Source: Nonomuraea soli
GTDB taxonomy: Bacteria; Actinomycetota; Actinomycetes; Streptosporangiales; Streptosporangiaceae
NCBI RefSeq assembly: GCF_013761175.1
Contig: NZ_JACDUR010000002.1
Coordinates: forward strand, 564,816 to 628,815
Direction of reading: 5' to 3'
Length of the DNA: 64,000 nt
Under the pieces are notes generated by a model. That model ran no database searches. It was not told the DNA's origin and saw only the letters and a program-made list of their open reading frames with translations. This document shows positions 1 through 10,213 of this stretch, piece after piece. Numbering within the stretch: position 1 is the stretch's first letter; each line of letters opens with the position of its first letter. Made by a program: the position numbers and the translations under genes.

Positions 1-275
1 GTGAGCACCCGCCGGACCTGTTCGCGGCCGAGCACGAGCAGGGTGGGCCCGCCCGGTCCGCGGACCAGGACCGCTCCGCCGTACCTGGATCTGAGCCCGG
101 CCATCAGGCGCTGGGCACGGCGCAGGGTGTCGAGGCGGGTGGTCAGGGTGTGGCCGGCTCCGACGGAGGTGATCGTGCCGCGCAGGAGGCTGGGGGCGAA
201 GAACGTCGCGGTCAGCGCCGCGTTCTCGGCGACGGTGGCGCAGGGCAGCGAGGTGGGTGCCATCACGTCGGTCAT
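1..275 (-). CDS. Cytochrome P450-like protein, N-terminal part only
   Basis: The gene starts with ATG at 275, overlapping the stop of the upstream oxidase gene by four bases (ATGA), and runs off the left edge, so only about 91 residues are visible. A basic helix-rich stretch is followed by LRSRYGGAVLVRG and then LLVLGREQVRRVL. This is the usual shape of the first beta sheet and B-helix region of actinobacterial P450s (RYG...V.V...VLVLGPE.VRRVL). The heme-binding cysteine loop lies outside the window, so the P450 call is an inference. It is the last visible gene of the alpha-dioxygenase operon and could act on the fatty acid or aldehyde of that pathway. Other FAD or heme enzymes remain possible. 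Confidence 0.5.
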   Translation of the reverse strand, partial: MTDVMAPTSLPCATVAENAALTATFFAPSLLRGTITSVGAGHTLTTRLDTLRRAQRLMAGLRSRYGGAVLVRGPGGPTLLVLGREQVRRVL

Positions 276-1582
276 GGGAACACCTTCCCGGGGTTGAGGA
301 TGCCGGTCGGGTCGAAGACCGTCTTGACGCCGCGCTGGAGCAGCAGGGCGGCCGGGTCGAGCTCCCTGGCCAGCCAGTCGCGCTTGAGCAGCCCCACGCC
401 GTGCTCGCCGGTGATCGTGCCGCCCAGGTCCAGGCCGGCGGCCATGATCTCGTCGTAGGCCGTGGCGGCGTGCTCGGCCATCACCGGGTCGGCCGAGTCG
501 AACACCACGACGGGGTGGAGGTTGCCGTCGCCCGCGTGGCCGGTGGTGCCGATGAACAATCCGTGGGCGTCGGCGATCCGCTCCACGCGGTCGATGAGGG
601 TGGCGAGTTCGCCGCGGGGCACCGCCACGTCCTCGATGAACGCGGTGGGCCTGCCGCCGATGCCGGCCGCGACGCGGCTGATCGCGGGGGCGATGAGGCG
701 GCGCAGCTCCAGCGCCCGGTCGGTGACGGTGCCGCCGATGAGCGCGGCGATGGCGGGCAGGCCGCCGTCGTCGCACTCGACGATCACGGCAGGCGCCGCG
801 GCCAGGTCGTGGCCGAGTTCCCGGATCGCGCCGCAGGTCGTGCGGTCCATGAGCTCCAGGGCCGAGGGCTGGTGCCCGGCCGCGATGATCGCCGCGACGG
901 CCTGGCCCGCCTCCGTCGCCGTGCCGTACTGCGCCAGGAGCGCCTGGCGCGGGCCGCGTGCGGGCCGCAGGGCCAGGGTGGCCTCGACGATCACGCCGAG
1001 CGTGCCCTCGGAGCCGACGAAGAGCCTGGTGAGGTCGAGCCCCGCCACGCCCTTGGCGGTCTGACGGCCGGTGCGCATGAGCCGCCCGTCGGCCAGCACG
1101 ACGGCGAGCCCGAGCACGTAGTCGCCGGTCACGCCGTACTTGACGCAGCACAGGCCGCCCGCGCCGGTGGCGATGTTGCCGCCGATCGTGCAGACCTGCG
1201 CGGAGACGGGGTCGGGCGGGTAGAACATCCCGTGCGCCGCGACCGCCTCCTGCAGCGCCCGCGTCGTGACGCCGGGCTCGCATCGCGCGAGGCGGTTGGC
1301 CGGGTCGACCTCCAGCACCCGGTCGAGCCCCTTCAGCGACAGCACCACGCAGCCGTCGACGGCGTTGGCCGCGCCGGCCAGGCCCGTGCGCGCGCCCTGC
1401 GGCACGACGGGGACCCCGAGCTCGAAGGCGGTGCGCAGCACGTGCTGGACCTCCTGCACGGTCCGGGGGAGCGCCACGACGGCGGCGACGCCCGCGGGGC
1501 AGAACGGGGCGCTGTCGCGCGCGTAGGCGTCGACGTCGAGGGAGACTCGGCAGCCAGTTTCGAGCGTTTCGACCAGATCCAC
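272..1582 (-). CDS. FAD-linked 2-hydroxyacid oxidase/dehydrogenase (GlcD family)
   Basis: 436 residues. The N-terminal half is a PCMH-type FAD-binding domain: PQGARTGLAGAANAV, then IGGNIATGAGGLCCVKYG and VGSEGTLGVI. The C-terminal half is the FAD-oxidase C domain with GHAGDGNLHP and GEHGVGLLKRDWL. This is the glycolate oxidase GlcD / D-lactate dehydrogenase family, which oxidises 2-hydroxy acids to 2-oxo acids. The GTG start at 1582 has a strong AGGAGG six bases upstream, nine bases after the decarboxylase gene ends. In this operon the likely role is oxidation of a 2-hydroxy acid to the 2-oxo acid used by the neighbouring ThDP decarboxylase. No GlcE or GlcF partner is visible. Family is secure; substrate is inferred. 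Confidence 0.85.
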   Translation of the reverse strand: MDLVETLETGCRVSLDVDAYARDSAPFCPAGVAAVVALPRTVQEVQHVLRTAFELGVPVVPQGARTGLAGAANAVDGCVVLSLKGLDRVLEVDPANRLARCEPGVTTRALQEAVAAHGMFYPPDPVSAQVCTIGGNIATGAGGLCCVKYGVTGDYVLGLAVVLADGRLMRTGRQTAKGVAGLDLTRLFVGSEGTLGVIVEATLALRPARGPRQALLAQYGTATEAGQAVAAIIAAGHQPSALELMDRTTCGAIRELGHDLAAAPAVIVECDDGGLPAIAALIGGTVTDRALELRRLIAPAISRVAAGIGGRPTAFIEDVAVPRGELATLIDRVERIADAHGLFIGTTGHAGDGNLHPVVVFDSADPVMAEHAATAYDEIMAAGLDLGGTITGEHGVGLLKRDWLARELDPAALLLQRGVKTVFDPTGILNPGKVFP

Positions 1583-1591
1583 GGCAACCTC

Positions 1592-3166
1592 CTAACGGAT
1601 GGGGACCTCGATGAGGGCGGGTGAGTGCCCGGTGCGGCGGATCTCGGCGTCGAGGTCCGCGGCGCTGCGCGCGGTGGTGGCGGGGATGCCGTAGCCGCGG
1701 GCGATGGAGACGATGTCGATGCCCGGGATGTCCAGTCCGGGTACGGCCAGCGGCCCGGCGAACCACTTGAGCACCGCGTAGGAGGAGTTGGAGAGCACCA
1801 CGAACGTCACCGGCACGCCGTAGGCGGCGGCGCTCCACAACGCCGGGACGGCGTACTGCGCCGAGCCGTCGCCGATGACCGCGATGACGCGGCGCGCCGG
1901 CCGGGCCAGCTGCACGCCGACGGCGGCCGCCATGCCGTAGCCGAGGCCTCCTCCGGAGGAGAAGTAGAACGAGCCGGGCAGGCCGGGGCGGATCTGGTCG
2001 TGGAAGGCGGGGCGGTTGGAGGGCGACTCGTTGACCCAGATCGTGTCGGCGGGTGCGGCGCGGGCCAGTGTCGCCATGACGGCGGCGGGGTCCAGCCGGT
2101 CGGCGCCGGTCGGCGAACCGGCGGCCACGACCGGCGCGCGGGAGGCCCGGGAGCCGGAGACCGGGGTCGCGGCGGGGGCCGGTTCAGGGCGCCGGGGCGG
2201 GAGGCCTTCGCGGGGTTCGCACAGGGCCGCCAGCGCCCGCAGCGCCGACGGCACGTCGCCGACGAGCGCCGACCCGACCGGGGCGCGGGCGGCCTCGGCG
2301 GCGTCGCACGTCAGGTGCGCCAGCTCGGCCCCCTCCGGCAGGTAGGGGCCCGGCAGGTGCGGGTAGTAGCGGAAGACCGGCGCCCCCGCCACGATCACCA
2401 GGTCGTGCCCCGACAGCTGGCCGGCCAGCGGCGCGATGGCGGGCGCGAGCTGCCCCTGGAAGCACGGGTGGTCGTGCGGGAAGGCCAGCCGTCCCTCCAG
2501 CGGCGCCTCCCACACCGGCAGCGAGCAGCGCTCGGCCAGCGCGATCGCGGCCTCCCACCCGGCCCCGGACCCGACCACCAGCACGGGCCTGCGGGCCCGG
2601 TCGAGGCGGGCGGCGAGCTCGCCGACGTCGGCGGTGGCCGCGTGCGCGACCGACCGGAGCGTCACCGGCGCGGCCGGCTGGTCGAAGTCGTCCATCGGCA
2701 GCGACAGGAAGACGGGGCCGCAGGGCGGAGCGCACGCCAGGTGGTAGGCACGTTCGAAGGCGGCGGGCACGTCGGCCGCCCTGGCGGGCTCGTGCGCCCA
2801 CTTGACCGCGGGCCTGGGCAGCAGCGTGGCGTCCACGTTGGTGAGCAGCGGCTCGATGGCGAGCATCTCGCGCGTCTGCTGCCCGGCGGTGACGATCATC
2901 GGGGTGCGGTTGGCCGCGGCGGTCAGGATCGCGCCCATCGCGTTGCCCACGCCCGGCCCGGTGTGCAGGTTGACCAGCGCGGGCGTGCCCGAGGCGGCGG
3001 CGAACCCGTCGGCCATGCCGACCACGACCGCCTCCTGCAGGCCCAGGACGTAGCGGAAGGGGAAACGGTCGAGCATCGGCAGCTCGGTCGAGCCGGGGTT
3101 GCCGAACAGCGTGGTGAGACCCCTGCCGCGCATCCAGTCGTGGAGCGCCTCGCGCACGGTGGTCAC
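1592..3166 (-). CDS. ThDP-dependent 2-oxoacid decarboxylase, benzoylformate decarboxylase-like
   Basis: 524 residues, about the length of benzoylformate decarboxylase (BFD). From remembered BFD sequence, similarity runs end to end: GNPGSTELP (catalytic Ser), LQEAVVVGMADG (ThDP glutamate), LVNLHTGPGVGNAMGA (active-site His), TAGQQTREML, GAPVFRY and the ThDP/Mg site GDGSAQYAVPALWSAA...SNSSY. The second BFD active-site His, in FRYHQY, appears as Tyr here (FRYYPH), so the substrate may differ. The GTG start at 3166 overlaps the alpha-dioxygenase stop by four bases (GTGA), implying coupled translation. Expected reaction: non-oxidative decarboxylation of a 2-oxo acid to an aldehyde and CO2. A 2-hydroxyacyl-CoA lyase or other ThDP role is less likely because of the BFD-type motifs. 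Confidence 0.82.
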   Translation of the reverse strand: MTTVREALHDWMRGRGLTTLFGNPGSTELPMLDRFPFRYVLGLQEAVVVGMADGFAAASGTPALVNLHTGPGVGNAMGAILTAAANRTPMIVTAGQQTREMLAIEPLLTNVDATLLPRPAVKWAHEPARAADVPAAFERAYHLACAPPCGPVFLSLPMDDFDQPAAPVTLRSVAHAATADVGELAARLDRARRPVLVVGSGAGWEAAIALAERCSLPVWEAPLEGRLAFPHDHPCFQGQLAPAIAPLAGQLSGHDLVIVAGAPVFRYYPHLPGPYLPEGAELAHLTCDAAEAARAPVGSALVGDVPSALRALAALCEPREGLPPRRPEPAPAATPVSGSRASRAPVVAAGSPTGADRLDPAAVMATLARAAPADTIWVNESPSNRPAFHDQIRPGLPGSFYFSSGGGLGYGMAAAVGVQLARPARRVIAVIGDGSAQYAVPALWSAAAYGVPVTFVVLSNSSYAVLKWFAGPLAVPGLDIPGIDIVSIARGYGIPATTARSAADLDAEIRRTGHSPALIEVPIR

Positions 3167-4851
3167 AGCGGCCTCCAGGGGGTGAAGAGGTTGCGCACCC
3201 CGGGGTCGAGCTCCGGGTGGTGGCGGCGCAGCACGTCGGCCATGCCGGAGCGGGCGATCCAGCGCAGCCCCTCCGGCGTGTAGACCTCGGGGGTGTAGAG
3301 GGAGCTGAAGAAGGGGTCGCTCTTGAGCCGGCGCGAGGCCATGAGCACGAACAGGCGGAAGGCGGTGTCGGAGAAGGCGAAGCCGGGAGGCGGCTGCTCG
3401 GCGTACATGCCGACCATCGCGTCGATCTTGTGGATGTCGCCCTCGTAGACCTCCTTCAGCTCGGGGTCGTCCGACAGGTCGGTGAAGTCGTGGATCGGCG
3501 GCTTGTGCAGCGCCTGGCGGAAGGCCGTGTAGCGGGGCACGCCCCGCTCGCGGTCGCGCAGCACGTCGACGGTGCCCAGGTCGAGGTGCTCGCCGAACAT
3601 GCCGCGCAGGTTCCGCAGCGCGTCGGGGTGGTTGTGCAGGGTGATCGCGCCCGGATGGGTGACACCGAAGGTGTGGAACAGGTCGGACCAGCCGTGCTCG
3701 TCCACCACCGCGCGCGTGCCGTACCCCTGCAGGGGCGTGAAGTCCGTCTCGGCCACGACCTCGCCGGTGACGTGCGAGCGGATCTTCCAGTCGTCGGGGA
3801 TGAGCGGGTGCATGCGGTAGCAGGTGACGAACTCCTCGGTGATGGAGTACGGCACGCCGTGGTGGTCGGTGGGGGAGCCGGGGATGCCGCCGAGCACCTC
3901 CGACCTGAAGGGCCTGCCGACCAGGCCGCGCCAGTTGATGCGCATGCCCAGCCGTACGGCGCGGTTGTCGAGCAGGGCGGGTGTCCACTCGACGGTGTGG
4001 ATCTTCGCCATCAGCGCGGCGTTGACCAGGCGGGCGGTCTGGAAGAGCCGTTCGTCGCCCCAGGAGGGGTAGGCGCGTCGCAGCATGCGGCAGACGGCGT
4101 TGTGTTCCTTGACGAACAGGGTGTGCAGCAGCGAGAGGCCCACCCAGTAGTTGTCGGAGAAGCCGGTCAGGTCGAGGCCGAGCCCGTCGGCCGGCAGGCG
4201 GCCGTCGAGCACGGTCATCAGGCCGTCCTCGCCGGTGCGCAGCGCGCGGCAGCGTGCCTCGTCGCTGCCGTAGATCTGCGAGCCGTCCCACCAGTGCGTC
4301 ACGGTGTTCTCGAACGTCGGGGGCGCGCCCGGCACGGTGTGCGCGGCCGGGTCTGGCCGGGTGCGCCGCACCCGCATCGGCCGCGACGGCCACGGGTCGT
4401 CCCCGGCGACCGGCACCTCCAGCGGCTCGTCGTGCGTGTTGCGCCCGTGGCTGAACCAGTCGTGGACCTGGAAGTGGATCCACGCCGCCGCCAGCACGTT
4501 GAGCGTGGTGGCGGGCTGGAAGGCGGTGCGGGCCAGCAGGCGGTTGCTCACCTCGCGCGGGCTCGGATCCATCAGGCCCGGTCCGCGGAAGGTCAGGTCG
4601 AGGGGGACGTTGCGGTCGAACCGGGTGTGCGCCGCCCCCATGTCGGCGTCGCGCGTGTCATACCCGGAGCCGTCGTAGCTGCGGTGGGCCGGGGGCGGCC
4701 CCGGGCGCCGGGGACGTTCGCCCCCGGCGCCGTGGGTGTCGTGCAGGTTGTGCTCGCGCAAGGTGTCCCGTAGCCGGGCCAGCCTGCGCAGCTGGCCGGG
4801 CAGGCCCCCGTGGTGCCATTCTTGAGTCACCCTTCGATGACAGCGAGTCAT
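3163..4851 (-). CDS. Fatty-acid alpha-dioxygenase (animal-type heme peroxidase superfamily)
   Basis: About 562 residues. The match to plant alpha-dioxygenases is strong: WIHFQVHDWFSHG (distal heme His near residue 130), HWWDGSQIYGSD, HTLFVKEHNAVC, AKIHTVEWTPALL, YRMHPLIPD (catalytic Tyr near 345 and proximal His near 348), VPRYTAFRQAL, and the C-terminal FRLFVLMASRRLKSDPFF thought to hold the substrate-carboxylate arginine. The family inserts O2 at C-alpha of fatty acids to give 2-hydroperoxy acids, which lose CO2 to the aldehyde or are reduced to 2-hydroxy acids. No signal peptide is seen. Start is uncertain: ATG 4851 lacks a ribosome site, and GTG 4830 directly abuts GAAGG. It heads the operon, downstream of an IclR gene on the same strand. 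Confidence 0.88.
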   Translation of the reverse strand: MTRCHRRVTQEWHHGGLPGQLRRLARLRDTLREHNLHDTHGAGGERPRRPGPPPAHRSYDGSGYDTRDADMGAAHTRFDRNVPLDLTFRGPGLMDPSPREVSNRLLARTAFQPATTLNVLAAAWIHFQVHDWFSHGRNTHDEPLEVPVAGDDPWPSRPMRVRRTRPDPAAHTVPGAPPTFENTVTHWWDGSQIYGSDEARCRALRTGEDGLMTVLDGRLPADGLGLDLTGFSDNYWVGLSLLHTLFVKEHNAVCRMLRRAYPSWGDERLFQTARLVNAALMAKIHTVEWTPALLDNRAVRLGMRINWRGLVGRPFRSEVLGGIPGSPTDHHGVPYSITEEFVTCYRMHPLIPDDWKIRSHVTGEVVAETDFTPLQGYGTRAVVDEHGWSDLFHTFGVTHPGAITLHNHPDALRNLRGMFGEHLDLGTVDVLRDRERGVPRYTAFRQALHKPPIHDFTDLSDDPELKEVYEGDIHKIDAMVGMYAEQPPPGFAFSDTAFRLFVLMASRRLKSDPFFSSLYTPEVYTPEGLRWIARSGMADVLRRHHPELDPGVRNLFTPWRPL

Positions 4852-4883
4852 GATCCACGGGGTCAATCGACGGTCTCTCTGGG

Positions 4884-4920
4884 TGGAACGAACCCCCCGT
4901 CAAGTGAGGTTCGCGTTCCA
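4884..4920 (-). promoter_or_regulatory. Imperfect dyad and possible -35 element upstream of the alpha-dioxygenase operon
   Basis: The plus strand reads TGGAACGAACC (4884-4894), and 13 bases later GGTTCGCGTTCCA (4908-4920). These are inverted copies with one extra base in the second. IclR-family operators often carry TGGAA/TTCCA half-sites. A TTGACG hexamer (minus strand, 4898-4903) lies between the arms, so a bound regulator would cover the promoter. No good -10 was found. The regulator gene ends only 13 bases from the dyad. Confidence 0.5.
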
Positions 4921-4932
4921 CTCAGTGAGACT

Positions 4933-5676
4933 TCAGGCCGCTGCCGCCATGGCGGTCGAGATGGCCTGCGCCGCGCCGCGCACCGCGATGCCGATCCTGC
5001 CCAGGCGCATCGAGGCGGTGGGTCCCGCCACGGCGACGGCCATGGTGATGCCGCCGCCCGGCCCGAAGACCGGCGCCGCGACGCATGTCAGGCCGAGGGC
5101 GTACTCCTCCTGGCCGTAGGCGAGCCCGTGCCGCCGCACCAGCGACAGCTCGCGGTCCAGCGCGCCGTGCCCCGGCAGCGTGCGCGTGGTCATCCTGGGC
5201 AGGGTGCCGTGCTCGAACAGCGCCTTGCGCAGGTCGTCGTCGTAGGCCAGGAGCACCTTTCCCGCCGCTGTGCAGTGCAGCGGCGCCCGGTCGTGGTCGT
5301 CGGAGGGTGAGGGGACGCGGTTGTGCCCGTAGAGGCGCTCGACGTAGACCACCTCCAGGCCCGAGGAGACGGCGACGTTGACGGTCTGGCGGGTCGTCTC
5401 GTACAGGTCCAGCAGGAAGGGCAGGACCAGCGCGCGCGAGCCGGGGATGCGCTCGCTGGTCATCGCGGTCAGCAGGTCGCCCAGCAGGTAGCCGGTGCTG
5501 GCACGTTTGGCCAGCCCGCGCGCGCACAGCACGCCGAGCAGGCGGTGGGCGGTGGACTTGGGCAGCCCGGTGTCACGGCACAGTTGCGTCAGGGTGAGGG
5601 GGCGGCAGTAGCCACTCAGGCCGACCAGGAGGTCGATGGCCCGATCCAGGCTGCTGCCGGCTGCGATCCTCGGCAT
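4933..5676 (-). CDS. IclR-family transcriptional regulator
   Basis: 247 residues. The N-terminal winged helix (residues about 10-65) contains LTLTQLCRDTGLPKSTAHRLLGVLCARGL. The C-terminal effector domain has VYVERLYG, the family hallmark LHCTAAGKVLLAY, and a GITMAVAVAGP segment near the end. IclR proteins sense small organic acids and usually control adjacent catabolic genes. It lies on the same strand just upstream of the alpha-dioxygenase gene, with an IclR-like dyad in the gap, so local autoregulation is likely. It starts 65 bases after the xdhC-like gene, so read-through from the cox operon is possible. Confidence 0.88.
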   Translation of the reverse strand: MPRIAAGSSLDRAIDLLVGLSGYCRPLTLTQLCRDTGLPKSTAHRLLGVLCARGLAKRASTGYLLGDLLTAMTSERIPGSRALVLPFLLDLYETTRQTVNVAVSSGLEVVYVERLYGHNRVPSPSDDHDRAPLHCTAAGKVLLAYDDDLRKALFEHGTLPRMTTRTLPGHGALDRELSLVRRHGLAYGQEEYALGLTCVAAPVFGPGGGITMAVAVAGPTASMRLGRIGIAVRGAAQAISTAMAAAA

Positions 5677-5741
5677 GGGTCCGCTCTTTTCGCCGAGGAG
5701 AAGGGAGGGACTTCCCCGTTGTTCTGATTACCGATTCTTGA

Positions 5742-6439
5742 CTACCCGAAAAGACGATCTGCGACACCCAGACTGACGATCTGCGCGTGCACGGACAGCG
5801 CGACGGCGCCCGGCGTGCGGGCGCCGAGGTCGAGCCCGGCCGGGGCGTGGACGATTTCACCCCCTTCGACCTCGGCGAGGACGGCGCGAGCCCGTTTCCG
5901 GCTGGCGATCAGCCCGATGTACGGCACGCGGGCCGCGACGGCGGCCCGCAGCATTGACACCTCGTTGACACCGTGTGAGGCGACCAATACAGCCCGCGTG
6001 CCCGAATCGGGCTGACCGAAAGTCGTCATCTCGTACCCCAGGGCCGTGCCCACGTCGGCGAAGGCGCGGGCGATCGGGCTGTCGCCGTAGACCCGCATCA
6101 GGGGCGGCGGCAGCACCGGCTGCAGGAAGATCTCCAGCGTGCCGCCCGACAGGCAGGGCTGGCCCACCTCGACCAGCCCCTCCTCCTCGTGCGGCTCCAC
6201 GGCGCTCGGAGTGATCTTCAGCAGGGTCGCCCGGCCCGACTCCAGCAGGCGCAGGCTCTGCGTCCGCACGGTGTCGGTGGCGCAGTGCCCGCCGACGAAG
6301 CCCTCGATGCTCCCGTCGGCGCGCACCAGCGCCCGGTCCCCGGCCTTCGCGCTGGTCGGCCGCTGCGCACGGACGACCGTGGCGACGACGTACGGCTGGC
6401 GCTTCGAGGGGCGGGCACCGGGCATGCCGAGGAATTCGC

Positions 6440-6443
<4 letters not shown>
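5742..6443 (-). CDS. XdhC/CoxI-family molybdenum-cofactor maturation protein
   Basis: 233 residues. The N-terminal XdhC/CoxI domain shows VVRAQRPTSAKAGDRALV, GFVGGHCATDTVRTQSL and CLSGGTLEIFLQPV. The C-terminal Rossmann-like domain has VYGDSPIARAFADVGTALGYE, VLVASHGVNE and YIGLIASRKRARAVLAE. XdhC-type proteins bind molybdenum cofactor and help insert the sulfurated form into xanthine or CO dehydrogenases. ATG 6443 overlaps the coxL stop by four bases, so it is the last gene of the cox operon and probably matures the CO dehydrogenase. The N-terminal CXXC seen in some family members is not evident. Confidence 0.85.
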
Positions 6444-8808
<2,365 letters not shown>

Positions 8809-8812
<4 letters not shown>

Positions 8813-9264
8813 AGTTCCGCTGCCCTCTGGATCGACTTGACGATGTTCTCGTAGCCGGTGCACCGGCACAGCTGACCGGAGATCGCCTCGCGGATCGTGC
8901 CCTCGTCCGGATGCGGCTCGCGGTCCAGCAGCCACCGCGCGGTCAGCAGCATGCCGGGTGTGCAGAAGCCGCACTGCAGCCCGTGGCACTCCATGAAGCC
9001 CTTCTGCACGGCGTCGAGCTCGCCGTCGCGTTCCAGGCCCTCGACCGTGGTCACCTCGTGGCCGTCGGCCATGACCGCCAGCACCGTGCACGACTTGACC
9101 GGCACGCCGTCGAGCTGCACCGTGCACACCCCGCAGTTGGAGGTGTCGCAGCCCCAGTGGGTGCCGGTCAGGTTCAGCTCGTCGCGCAGGAAGTGCACCA
9201 GCAGCAGGCGGGGCTCGACCTCGCGGGTGTACGGCAGGCCGTTGACGGTGATCGTCACCTGCAT
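8809..9264 (-). CDS. coxS: Carbon monoxide dehydrogenase small [2Fe-2S] subunit
   Basis: 151 residues. The plant-ferredoxin-type N-terminal domain carries GCDTSNCGVCTVQLDG. The C-terminal helical [2Fe-2S] domain carries LQCGFCTPGMLL and QLCRCTGYENIV. All eight cluster cysteines of the family appear to be present. The subunit moves electrons from the Mo-Cu site to the FAD of CoxM. ATG 9264 lies two bases after the coxM stop with a GAGAGG ribosome site inside coxM, and the stop overlaps coxL, giving the classic M-S-L order. The fold is shared with other molybdenum hydroxylases, but the adjacent form I coxL makes the assignment firm. Confidence 0.93.
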
Positions 9265-9266
9265 GG

Positions 9267-10127
9267 TCAGATCCTCTCCATGGCAGTGCGCAGCGCCCTG
9301 GCGGTCAGCTCGGCCGCCAGATGCCGCTTGTAGTCGGCCGGTCCGCGCTGGTCCGGCTGCGGTGAGCAGTGCTCGGCGGCGATCCTCCCGGCCTCGGCGA
9401 AGGCCTCCTCGCCCGGTTCGCGCCCGGTCAGGTACTCCTCGGCCTCGGGGGCGCAGAAGTGCTCGGCGCCCACCGCGGTCAGCCCGATCCCGGCCCGCTC
9501 GATGACGCCGCCGGCGACCGACAGGACCGCTCCCGCGGCGGCCACCGCCCAGTCACCGACCCGCCGCTCCACCTTGACGTAGGCGCTGCCGGTGCCGGGC
9601 GTCGCGGGGACGCGCAGCTCGATCAGCAGCTCGCCCGCCTGCACGGCCGTCTCGTAGGGACCCTCGTGGAAGTCCCTGATCGGGACGCTGCGCCTGCCGT
9701 CCCCGCCCTCGATGATGGCGGTGGCGCGCAGGGCCGCGAAGACCGCCGACAGGTCCTCGGAGGGGTCGCCCTGGCACAGCGAGCCGCCCACGGTGCCGCG
9801 GTTGCGGACGATCGGGTCGGCGATCACCCGCTCGGCGTCCTGGAAGATCGGGAACAGTCCGGTGGCGGGTGCGCTGGCCAGCAGCTCCGCGTGCCGTACC
9901 AGCGCTCCGATCACCAGTTCGCCGCCCTCGACCTCGATCCGGGACAGCTCGCTCAGGTCGTTGATGTCGATGAGGGCCTCTGGCTGGGCCAGACGGAGTT
10001 TCATCATGGGGATCAGGCTGTGGCCTCCGGCCACGACACGGGCCTCGGGCCCGTACCTGTCCAGGAGGGACAGGGCATGCGAGACGCTCTGGGCGCGCGC
10101 GTACTCGAACTGTGCGGGAACCTGCAT
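9267..10127 (-). CDS. coxM: Carbon monoxide dehydrogenase medium FAD subunit
   Basis: 286 residues from ATG 10127, very close to the 288 of a typical CoxM. The FAD-binding motifs are VVAGGHSLIPMMKLRLA near the N-terminus and RNRGTVGGSLCQGDPSEDL. The C-terminal part has the CO-dehydrogenase flavoprotein domain (GIGLTAVG). It takes electrons from CoxS to the quinone pool. A longer reading from TTG 10163 would add 12 residues and have no better support. The ribosome site GAAGGAG is about 15 bases from ATG, which is long. It is the first gene of the operon, facing away from a LysR regulator. Confidence 0.9.
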   Translation of the reverse strand: MQVPAQFEYARAQSVSHALSLLDRYGPEARVVAGGHSLIPMMKLRLAQPEALIDINDLSELSRIEVEGGELVIGALVRHAELLASAPATGLFPIFQDAERVIADPIVRNRGTVGGSLCQGDPSEDLSAVFAALRATAIIEGGDGRRSVPIRDFHEGPYETAVQAGELLIELRVPATPGTGSAYVKVERRVGDWAVAAAGAVLSVAGGVIERAGIGLTAVGAEHFCAPEAEEYLTGREPGEEAFAEAGRIAAEHCSPQPDQRGPADYKRHLAAELTARALRTAMERI

Positions 10128-10170
10128 GCGCCAAAAATGAAACTCCTTCGAGTTCTCCGGCAATCATGAA

Positions 10171-10186
10171 ATAAGGGATTCCTTAA
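10171..10186. promoter_or_regulatory. Dyad in the coxM / LysR divergent promoter region
   Basis: ATAAGG-GATT-CCTTAA, with the AAGG and CCTT arms at 10173-10176 and 10181-10184. It sits midway in the 86-bp gap between coxM and the divergent LysR-family gene, where such regulators normally bind. The arms are short, so chance is possible. Confidence 0.35.
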
Positions 10187-10213
10187 TGGCGGATCCCGAT
10201 CTAGAAAGAGGGG

